Origin: Paulinella micropora
Lineage: Eukaryota; Cercozoa; Imbricatea; Euglyphida
Length of the DNA: 34,031 bases
Reading direction: 5' to 3'
Assembly (NCBI GenBank): GCA_009731375.1
Contig: BJOX01000079.1
Span: forward strand, 555,423 to 589,453
Shown here: in pieces, positions 22,255 to 31,345 of the stretch
Numbering within the stretch: position 1 is the stretch's first letter
Layout: the number at the start of each line of letters is the position of its first letter
Position numbers and translations under genes: made by a program
The notes under the pieces: model-generated
Told to the model about the DNA's origin: nothing
The model's database searches: none
The model's input: the letters and a program-made list of their open reading frames with translations, nothing else

Positions 22255-25200
22255 ATGGGTGGTCCCTCTGTCGACAAGTCTTACATCACCTACAAATGGT
22301 GGATCACACCTGAAATGAAGCTCATTGTCTCTGAGCTGGAGTTTGGAGGAGAGCATGGGAGTGATTGGACGGGTGAAATCGAGAGCTCTTTCGATCTCGG
22401 TGTTGTGTGGAAGTTTGCGTTGAAGCCAAAAGGTGCTACTAGTTACCAGTACAACCCTTGACTTTGGCACGTCCAGGTGTGGGTCAACGACGAAAGCAAA
22501 GAGGAAGGTGGAGACTTCAAGCCGTTTGCCTTGCTCGATGAACTGTGCTTCACTGAAGCTTACTACGTGGGCTGGTCTGCGGATGTGACCTGGGACGAGA
22601 AGTTGTACGGCATGTTCTCCAAAGGCCCAAACGCGGCAGCTCCTACAAGTCAGCAAGCTCTCTCTCCTTTGTTCTAGTTGTTTGTTGTTGCTTTGTGTCT
22701 GTTGTTCTAGTTGTTGCTTGAATTCGAACAAGTTTCAATTATGGGCTGTGAGTTCATGGCTGCCATGCTTGCCCGAACTGTTTTTTTGGCTTCGTGTCAC
22801 TATGATTTTTTGTTTTTGCTTTCGGGTGTAGGGGCTGTGAACAACTACCTCAAGCAATTTCAAAAAGAGATGGATAAGCAGGCTAAGGTCGTCAAACAAA
22901 AATATGCAATATTTTTCTTGTGAGCTTCAATCTTTCACGATTCTTTGCTCCACTTCGTTTTTGTTTGTCCGTGTCTCAAAAATATGTCATATTTTTCATC
23001 CGAGACACATCTTCCACCACGACGTCATCATTGTCGTGTTGAAAAATATGCCATATTTTTCAACTTAGGATGGTTCCAAGGAGGAGGCCAAGGGGACAAT
23101 CCCTGATTCGCAGGCTGCCCCGGCTGATCTTTCCTCTGTTTTCCATCCAAACAATTCTCTTGCTAATGCTGCATCCCGCAGCCCGAATTCTCAGGTCAGT
23201 GTTGCAGCTACTGAGGTGGTGGGAGACGAAAACGAAGAGGAAAAAGCACGCGCCGACCCTGCCCTCGCTCGTCGTGTTTCTGCTCAGCTAGCTGCAGGCA
23301 GGCCCCCCAGCCTCGTGTCTTCAGCCCCTGCTGCCACACAGCCTTCGAGCTCTTCGTCGAGTAGTTCTTCGAGCTCTTCATCGAGCAGTTTCTCGAAATC
23401 CACTCCATTACGGTCCATCCCCTCGAACAAAAAACAGCCCAAGGCGGCGGTTGGAACCATCACGCCTCTGGCCAGGAGCTCCTCTGCCACTTCCGCGACA
23501 CCGTCTTCATCCTTGTCGTCTTCTGCCCCACCCCCGGTTCCCCTGTCTCCGGCGTCGTCTTCTTCTTCAGTCTCCACACGTGATCCAACTGGAAAATGCA
23601 AACCGGAGGCCTCGCCGGAAGGGTCCGAACAACCCGAGAAGAAGCGCAGGATGAAGGGAGGAAAGGGCTTGGGAAAGGGCTTGGGAAAGAATGTCTCGGA
23701 GGCTGACAGGCAGAAAGCAGAGAAGAATGCGTACATCAAGGGTCAGCCCCCTTTTCTTTTGTTCTTTTGTTGAAAAATATGCCATATTTTTGGTTGGTTG
23801 TTCTGTGCAGACACCAGAGAGAAGATGAAGGAAGCCGCCCAAGCCCTTGCCAGCATGACTTACAAGAACGTGAAGGCCATTCCCGACGCCATCGCTACCC
23901 AACCCCACAGGGCAGTGACTGATCGTTTACTCGACCTAGAGCATGTCAAACAACTCGCCGAGAATTTTAAAAAGTCTCAGGATCCCAACAGGAAGATCCA
24001 GTGGGTGGGTTGGATCCGAGATCCGCGCGAAGTTGTCAATCTCGGAAGCTTGGGCTGGACGACGCCGACAATTCCCTCTTGGAATTCCCCCCTTTCGTTG
24101 ACGAGAAAGCCTTGAAAGATTTTCAGGCTGTGTGGAATTCGGCTGGGCTTGTAGAAAAGGAAAGGCCCAAGACGGACTTCACAAGCCTGCCAGTCGAGGG
24201 CCAGGCCAAGATCAAGAACTTTCTTTGCAAGGCCATCTAGGACGGGAAGTTTTTCCTGCAGGCAATCGTTGGTCTTCATTCCAGCCATGCAATTCAGCAA
24301 CTTCACAGAGAAGAACCTCAGAACTCAAAATTCCAGGTCATTCACGTGGAAGCTCTTCGTTTCGTTCGTTGGAACGATGAAGGTCGTCAATCCGTCAGTT
24401 TTCTTGGTGCCTTCGAAAACACTGTTGCTGACGTCCACTGTAAAAACACATTCGGCGAAAACTGCATTTCTGCGCACGATCAAGGTTACTCTGGAATGGC
24501 TCGTCTCAAGGACCAGAATGATGCTTCCTGCAACAAGTTTCTGACCTCATGGAAGAGGGACTTCGCCCTTTCCCACAACACCCCTTGCCGACTTTCGGTT
24601 CCATGTGGACTTACGTCGCTTCGAACACCGGTGAGCTTTGGAAGTGCTGGCTGAAGCTTCTTTCCCCTGGTGGCGTTCGTTCTGACATGCCTAGGAACCA
24701 GGCAATCATCGAAAGCATCAACGAACTTCACAACATCCGCAAGGACAAGCCCGGTCTAGTGGAAGAAATGCAAGAATTGATTGAGGACCTCCAGCAAGGC
24801 AATAAAATATGTCTTTTTTTTTTTTTTTTTTTTTTTTGACAGGCAACCATCTCTGAAGATCAGCAGATCCATTTCGGCAACGCTACGATTCTGGTGCAAG
24901 ACATGTTCAACATGGCGCAGAACGCTGATCTAGTGCATGGCAATTTTGGTCTCCTCATTCCTTGTGTTTGTGTCTTGTTTGATCCATCAATTGAAAATAT
25001 GCCATATTTTTCTTTTTTGGTTTTCCTCATTCCTTGTGTTTGTGTCTTGTTTGATCCAGACCTGCCTTACGCTGACCTTCCTTACAACATTTCCGACCTT
25101 GTTACTGACACTACTGAAATCAACAAGGAAAGGGTCATCAAGTTGCTGAACCAGTTCGGTGTTGTCGGCAATGCTAACAAGCGCGCCGTCGTTTTCCATC

Positions 25201-25962
25201 ACCATCTGTCCCAGTACAACCTCTTGGTGGAAGCTTTCCAGCAGTGTGGCTACACCACAATCGAGCCTGTGTTCTGGTGCAAAGACAAGCACAACTACCA
25301 GGGACACGTCCAGAAGTGGATCAAGGCAGTGGAGTGCGTCATGGTGGTGTTCTACCCGGCCCAGAGTGCACTTACGCTCAATCTCTCCAGGAACCCGCTT
25401 GATCGTCACAACGTTTACTCTGTTGCGGTCCCAACGAAAAAACAGAAAGTCACTGGGAGGCCGGACGAACGAGCCAACGCTTTTGAAAAACCCACGGAGT
25501 TGTCCAGACAAATCCTTTCTGATGTTCTTTCCCCGCAGAGCAAGGTGTTGGTTGCTTGCATGGGCTCTGGCTCGGAGGTCATCGGCGCCCTTCAGGCCAA
25601 CATGATCGTCACCGGCTTGGACATCGATGCGGGTCAGGTTCAAAACGCCAAGGATCGCGTCCGCAAGTTTCTGGAGCCCGGTTCCAAAAAGGGCAGGCGC
25701 CCAAAGCAGCTGTGGAAGGAGAGCTCCCTGTGGACAAGGTGGAGGAACAAGCAGAAGAGACGGAAGACGATGACGACGGGAAGGTCGACCAGAAGCTTGA
25801 AAGGCAAGGTTACATTGGAGGAAACAAGTCTCTGTCCACGCCACATGCTGCGTGTGCGAGATCACGTTTAACGTGCGGGAGTTTGACAGTACCGCTTGCC
25901 AGAAATGCAACAGCACGGTGCACAAAGAGAAGCCCCTAATCCTTAATAACAATGAACAATGA
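22255..25962 (+). CDS. Seven-exon DNA N4-C/N6-A methyltransferase, beta class, possible ParB-like domain
   Basis: Exons: 22255-~22431, 22475-22648, 22832-22887, 23069-23741, 23811-~24807, 24843-24948 and 25060-25962. The N-terminus starts MGGPSVDKSYITYKWWITPE. A Ser/Pro-rich linker (23336-23580) ends in a basic GKGLGKGLGK patch. Exon five may hold a ParB-like fold (AVTDRLLDLEHVKQLAENFK, later QAIVGLHSSHAIQQL), a low-certainty match. The C-terminal domain is clear: motif IV YADLPYNIS (DPPY with Leu for Pro) precedes motif I VLVACMGSGSEVIGAL and GLDID, the beta-class order, with EKPTELSRQIL before motif I. A Cys-rich end (CCVCEITF, ACQKC) could bind zinc. One-base shifts are needed at homopolymers 24052, 24581, 25686 and 25822, with TGA at 22459 and TAG at 24238 in frame. 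Such enzymes methylate adenine or cytosine amino groups in DNA. A pseudogene remains possible. Confidence 0.65.
22649..22831 (+). other. 183-nt intron 2 of the methyltransferase gene
   Basis: Donor ACAA|GTCAGC, acceptor GGTGTAG|GG. It joins the frame as AAAPTRAVNNYLKQFQKE. T-rich, without a palindromic insert. Confidence 0.6.
22888..23068 (+). other. 181-nt intron 3 with three palindromic inserts
   Basis: Donor AAG|GTCGTC, acceptor CAACTTAG|GAT. Three copies of the palindrome lie at 22898-22916, 22978-22997 and 23039-23063 (the last extended to TTGAAAAATATG and its complement). The exons join as DKQAK-DGSKEEAKG in phase 0. Confidence 0.7.
23742..23810 (+). other. 69-nt intron 4 with one palindromic insert
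   Basis: Donor AAGG|GTCAGC, acceptor CTGTGCAG|AC. Exact phase-1 join (NAYIK-DTREKMKEA). It contains TTGAAAAATATGCCATATTT. Confidence 0.7.
24949..25059 (+). other. 111-nt intron 6 with a 34-bp direct repeat around a palindrome
   Basis: Donor TTTG|GTCTCC, acceptor GATCCAG|AC. Repeats at 24953-24986 and 25025-25058 (CCTCATTCCTTGTGTTTGTG plus TCTTGTTTGATCCA) are identical and flank AAAATATGCCATATTTTTC. The second repeat ends at the functional acceptor, and the first ends in GATCCAT, one base short of an acceptor. Confidence 0.75.
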
Positions 25963-26160
25963 GATCTCAGATTTTCTGATTAAAGCTGATTTCAGGCTAG
26001 CTGGACCCTGCATGACCCTGTCTGATGCTTTTGTACATTATTTATTAATAATAAAGCAAAAGTAAACTTGTTTCCCCACTTGACTTTAATTTTTTATCAC
26101 AAAAACACTCCCGGACGGCATGAACGAGCATACTCAAAATCGAAGTCAGGATCCAATTTC
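25963..26160 (+). terminator. 3' flank with AATAAA-type signal
   Basis: AT-rich sequence after the methyltransferase stop contains TTATTAATAATAAAGC, with AATAAA at 26050-26055, about 88 nt past the stop. This matches a canonical poly(A) signal, but whether this lineage uses it is unknown. Confidence 0.35.
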
Positions 26161-26885
26161 TTTTTTTTTTGAAAATGTACAAATCCATATTTTTTTTGAA
26201 AGATCATGGCGACATGATGTTTTCCTATCATTTCCACGCTCGACAGCCTCCTCCCAGCCTTGGGCTATGCCTTGGACACTTTGAACTTTATTCCCCCCTG
26301 GGCGGAGTGGGAAAAAATATCAAGTGTGTTCGGCATGGAATGAGGGGTGGGAGGAGGCCCTGTACAGCCAGGCGAGCACTGAGACAACGCAAAAATACAA
26401 AAAAAACAACCATTCACACATGTATCACACACTTATACTCACTGACTTGGGTAAAAAAGGTGACGGCCGACTGTGGCACATATGACACCTGCCTGAAAAA
26501 AAACCAAGTGACGACAACACAACAATACTTCTCAAAACACGCCAAATCACTGCCCGTTTCGATTTCCATGCTGTTCCATGGCTTTCCCCTGCTTGCCAGG
26601 CTCCTCAAGCACCGCGAGGCCTCGGGCCATGCCTTGGCACTTCAAAAAATGTCGTTCCGGGGGGGAACGCAAATTTGAAGTGTCAGAGGCTAGCGCCGAG
26701 GCCCGGCAGCGTTTCTCGAGCCTGGCAACCAGGGCACAGCCATGAATCTAGTGGAAAACACATAAAACACATCGAAACAAGCTCGACCGCTGATGACTTA
26801 CGCAACAAAAGACGATGGCAGACTGTGACACATATGACATTACAAAAAAAATATAAAGTATTGATGCTCAATTTGAGTATCTGAG
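26161..26885. repeat. Two diverged repeats of ~350 bp
   Basis: GCCGACTGTGGCACATATGACA near 26465 and GCAGACTGTGACACATATGACA near 26817 head matching segments. GGGCTATGCCTTGG (26262) and GGGCCATGCCTTGG (26624) mark the matching upstream part. No ORF is shared. This looks like an old non-coding dispersed or tandem repeat. Confidence 0.55.
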
Positions 26886-27068
26886 CATACTATTAGGAAA
26901 TTTTTATACACATTTTGAGTCTCCGACAAGCAAAGAAGCGCAAGGCGAAGCAACAAAATCAGAGGATGTTGGTTACGTATGCTAGTATAAATGCATATTC
27001 TGAGTTTTTGTCATAGTAGTAAGAAAGACTCAAAATATGTATAATCTTTGCGGCATCCCCAATCATAA
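26886..27068. other. Unique AT-rich spacer between convergent genes
   Basis: No gene, repeat or signal recognised between the plus-strand methyltransferase and the 3' end of the minus-strand gene. Confidence 0.5.
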
Positions 27069-27421
27069 CTAATCGCTTTCATCTGACTCCGATGAATACG
27101 CCTCAGATTCTTCGCTCGTATCCTCGTCCTCGGACGAGTGCGAGTCAACATAATTCTTTATCGCTACTTGCCTAAGACAGGGCCGCTTGGGCTGTGCAGG
27201 TGCCACTGAGTCCAAGTCCTCAGCGATGCGTTCGATAACCCGCTTTTTGCGTGCAACCTGTGGTCCACCTCGCCCCGCGGCCTCAAAAACAAAACCATAT
27301 TCAATATAGGAAACGGAAAGTATGAAAATGAAAAAAAAAGAAAGTGACAAAGCAAGCGATTTAAAACGAAAAGCATAAGTTTTTAACACAACCAATCATG
27401 ACTTACAGCAAAACTTCACCC

Positions 27422-27465
<44 letters not shown>

Positions 27466-29595
27466 ACACCCACCCACCACCACCACCGCCCACCCACTGT
27501 TAGTAGTATGAATAATCGTAGCGAGTCACTATTGGTTGTATGTTAGTTGGTGGTAAGTGCGCGTTGGGTAAAAGAACATTTTGACCCTACTCGCAAGAAT
27601 ATTAGTTCGCGTGCACGCAAGCCACGCTTGCTGGACTGTGGATTCTTCTCTCTTGTTCTTATTCCCGGCGCCTCCGGATTGGGAGTTGCAGTTGTTCCCA
27701 AACATCCCAACTGGTTTGGATCTCTGTTATGTCACGCGAAGACATTGTTGCTCAGGTACGATGGTGTCTGGACTAGTTCCCCGAAACAAGCACTTGGGTA
27801 TNNNNNNNNNNCCCCCCCCCCCCCCCCCCCCCCCGCTGGGCGAGATGATTTGAAGTTCCGCACTGGACAAGTTTAATATAACTACCTTCGCGCGCAAAGC
27901 GCAGCGCTTTTGATAAATCTAGCGACAAAAAGAGATAGGTAGGTAGACCCGTTTCTGTTCCGCAGCTTTTCCGTCTGCGCGAGCATCCGCATGTGCGGCT
28001 TCACTTGAATTCGCTTCCGCCCTGTTCTCTCCACGTACAGGCACATCGGCGGCGGCGTTTGCGTTGGCCTTAGCTTCCGTCTGGCTATCTCCACGTGCAA
28101 GCCCCTGATGATGCGCAAGGATATCTATTGCCAAGGTTTTCCTTGGTGTCCTTGGAGTCCTTGCTGTCTTGTGCACGCAATCCCTTCGCTTGGGCGTATT
28201 GTAGGAGTACTGGCTTGCAAAGCTTCTTCGCAATGGTCTTGGCCAGAATCCCGGGGCGGAGCAACAGGTCCTCCATAGTGTGCCTCCTCTGTGCTCGAAG
28301 GCCAGGCCCACTATCTACAGCATTCCAATCAACTGACTGAGTCGAGCGCGGGGCATGCCCTTCTCATACGCCCTTTGCTTGCGGGCCTTATTCTTGGATC
28401 TCTTTGATACAACTTCACCACGGTCGAGGATCTTCGATATTACCTTGCACGATGGCAGATGAAGCTCAGGGGCGTCGTCTTTCCGCACAGGTCGAAGCAG
28501 CATGTGGGAACATTTTTTGCAACGTTTTTTGTACTGTGGATCGTCTCGCAAGATCCACAGCCAGCCTGACATAGCGAACACGGGATGTTGGGATTCGGCT
28601 GCCTCTCACGAATAATGGACCTTGCTCGCTGTAAGGAGTTGCACGGGCAACTACGACCCCAGGCGTCCATGTCTCTTTACCATTGGCATCGAGGTGGAAG
28701 TACCTGATGGAACAACAGCTCTTGATGCACCGCGAAGTGTTGTGGCCCACAACAGTGCCAACGTCTGGGCTTATGACATCAGGCTCTCCACCGGAAAAAT
28801 TCCGCACAATCATATTTTTGATGGGAGGTACTAACACGCACTTGGTATCGGGATCGTCGGCGAAAAAGCGAGCAAAATCATCCGGCTTGCAAAAGGGCGT
28901 GTTGGTGTCCTGAGCTGGGCAGACCAAGCGCGGCTCTTGAGCGCATTCAAAAGAGTATCTGTCGCAGCAGTAATCAAATCGAATATGTTACGTATAGTAA
29001 GCCAAGCGAGCAGCGGCGTGAGGCCTAGGGGGCTTACCAACAAGGTCTGCAGCATGGTTGGTACATAGCGTATCAGTCTGGAAGCAAACGCCGGTTTCTT
29101 GCCCCAATACCCTGCTCTGGGCCAGCACCTGCTCACGAGCTCCCGAAATCCAGTTGATTACACCGTATGAGTTGATATTGGGGCCGTTGTCTCCCGACAA
29201 CTGGATTTTGTACCTGCAGTACATGTAACACGGCTGGTCTTGGGCCTCGCCCTCCCTCCTTCCCTCCCTCTCTTTATCTCGACGTATGTGTAACTCATGC
29301 TTAGCGTAATAGTTCTCACCCAAGCCGCCAAATCCTCTCCACTTGAATCAGGTAATTGAGACACCAGCAGTAAATGATGCTTGTCTCTTCCCCTAAACAC
29401 GACAAAAAATTGATGCGACGATCCAGCAAAGAAAGATTTTCCGCCATACCTTTGCCCCAGAACAGGTCATTTAATTGCCGCGGGTCGATCTGGCCTTGGA
29501 ACTCCATGAACAAAAGCAACATGCCCAGGCACCAAAACTGGCCTCCGTCCAATGCATAAAAGCCGCCGTAATCTGCAAAGAGCTAAACACCAACG

Positions 29596-29641
<46 letters not shown>

Positions 29642-31272
29642 AGAGAGAGAGTGTGAGATGGAACTGAACAGTCAGTAGCGCAGACAGATATTACTAGTAG
29701 GACTCAGAAAAACAGTACGTTTACCTGTAAGTGGACCTTTGGGACCATGCTCCGCCTGAACAGCCTTGTAAAAGGCTTCATGGTTTGCATCTGCTCCTCA
29801 TGTAGCTCGAAGCTGGCCAGCACCCTCTTGAGGCTATCCATTTGCTCCCTGAGTCATGCAACCGCCGCAGACCCTTCGTCACTGAGAGCACATTCTTCCA
29901 ACCTCCTTTCCAGCGCCCTTTTCTTAGCCTCAGCCTTTTCTCCCGAATCGCATGGCGGGCAAAGCTTCGGCTTATCCTCGTGGTTCCATTTAATGAGGCC
30001 CAGCTCCTTGGCGCGGTCCAAAATATACCAAAAGCCCACATAACCATGCCGATGGAAAACGGGTAGGCGCTGCATGCACTCCTGGTAGTGTGCTCTGTGC
30101 TTTTCCTCAAGCATGGAGCCGTCGATCATCGTGATGAATTTTTCGTCCTCAAGAAAATCTTTTGTCCATTTGCAGTACGACACCATATCCTGTTCGATCT
30201 CGGTCAGCTTCGTGGTTAAGCTTTTCACAGCAAGTTTCTGCATGTCCCGTTTCCCGCAGAGCCGGGAAAGCGCCTCCAAAATAAACGAACTGTTCCAATA
30301 GCGATACTTTAGCCACTCGTATTCTTTATCGTTGTGAACCTTCTAAAAGGGGTCTTTGGCGCCGTAAGTACTGGTTCAAAGAGTCTTCATGGTGTCAGCG
30401 TAAGCGGACACCTCCTCGTCCGAAATGATGCGGGAATTCGGAAAGTCTGGATTCAGAGTCATCCGCGCCAAGAGCATTGATGACATCATGATCTTCTCGA
30501 GATTTTTCTGCCTGGTTGCATTGTGGACGTAGTGTCTGTTCTCTTCGCCCACACGGTTCTGCACAAACGTTGTGCTCAAGCCTCTGGCCAGGAATCCAAG
30601 AACTAGGGAACGATGCGAACTCCGCTCTTCGCCAAGGGCATGATAAATGTTCAGAAGATCCGCTGCATTGTCTATCAATCTTTCCGCTTGCTGGTCCACT
30701 TCCTTACCGGCTCGGGGCCTTCATGCAGCAATGAGTATCGTCAACAATCTTGGTTTACAAGCGCAGATGACACAGGAAACGCAAATGCAAGCTACTTACT
30801 TTTGAATGAAATCATCGATCAAAGGTTGCACTCTGATATGCACTTCTTCGGTTGATAGTGGCGTCTTAGGGCTCTTAGCCTTGGGCTCTATCTGGACGGA
30901 GGCTGTCGCGGTGCTGGACACTGGCTGAGACAAAACGGAAGGGGATGTCGAGATTGCAGTCGAAGTCACTTGAGGCCAAGACACTTGCTTCACAGGCCCA
31001 GACCCAACGCTGCCGTGCATAGTGTTGGACACTTCCGTTGCTGTCGACGACAGTTGCTTGCGAAGCTGAGACCCAACGGAAGGGAGCGCAGCAGGAGTGA
31101 GAGTCCGCGTCACATGCCCGGGCTCACTGGAGGGAGGCGTCAAAGTCCCAACAAGCCAAGTGTGGGACGGTTGCGTTGCAGCCCCATTCAGTTGCTTCCG
31201 GAGCCCATGCACATGCCCAAGGGAACGGAGCGCCGTAAGAGTTGAACGAGTCCGCTTCAATTGCTTCGATCT

Positions 31273-31275
<3 letters not shown>
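27069..31275 (-). CDS. Unrecognised eight-exon protein with acidic C-terminus
   Basis: Exons, 5' to 3': ~31275-30800, 30718-29725, 29572-29450, 29341-29320 (tiny, uncertain), 29213-29038, 28958-28621, 28565-27949 and 27281-27069. Most joins are GT-AG and in phase, for example DDFIQ-KPRAGKEVDQQ. Exon one is Ser/Thr/Pro-rich with two LRKQL segments. Exon two is helical and charged (KVHNDKEYEWLKYRYW, FHRHGYVGFWYILDRAKELG, KAEAKKRALERRLEE). Middle exons hold GGFYALDGGQFWCLGM, INWISGAREQVLAQSRVLG and SFECAQEPRLVCPAQD. Exon seven has a CKKC pair and basic helices (SKRSKNKARKQRAYEK, ILAKTIAKKLCKPVLLQYAQ). The last exon ends in an acidic Ser/Glu/Asp run before TAG. In-frame TGA (30376, 29854) and TAG (30343) and homopolymer shifts near 28138 and 28323 break it. 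The 5' end merges into GATA repeats. I cannot name a family. Confidence 0.55.
27282..27948 (-). other. 667-nt intron or spacer with poly-C runs and a gap
   Basis: It contains about 40 consecutive C residues (27424-27465), a 10-N gap at 27802-27811 and 23 more C (27812-27834). The two C runs could be one locus duplicated across an assembly break. The acceptor TTTTTGAG|GCC and donor CGG|GTCTAC are plausible but unproven. Confidence 0.45.
29573..29724 (-). other. 152-nt intron with a (GA)n tract
   Basis: Donor CAG|GTAAAC, acceptor CTTTGCAG|AT. A GA microsatellite occupies 29599-29652. Unlike the introns of the 17-25 kb genes, it has no AAAAATATG palindrome. Confidence 0.6.
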
Positions 31276-31328
<53 letters not shown>

Positions 31329-31345
31329 AAGACAGACAGATAGAC
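31273..31345. repeat. (GATA)n microsatellite
   Basis: About 60 bp of GATA with GACA at the end, abutting and probably obscuring the 5' end of the minus-strand gene. Confidence 0.93.

Noticed and set aside
22255-22461. Separate 68-residue protein starting MGGPSVDKSY
   Set aside because: Its frame resumes directly after the TGA (VWVNDESKEEGGDFKPF) and its 3' end looks like a short intron, so it is treated as exon one of the methyltransferase gene.
24238-24240. Gene end at TAG, splitting the methyltransferase into two genes
   Set aside because: The same frame continues with coherent protein (DGKFFLQAIVGLHSSHAI) and no start codon or promoter follows, so one gene with an internal TAG is preferred.
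28105-28140. A 27-28-nt GC-AG mini-intron in the minus gene
   Set aside because: Removing one A from the AAAA run near 28138 gives a better continuous frame (TLAIDILAHHQGLARGDSQ), so a homopolymer error explains it more simply.
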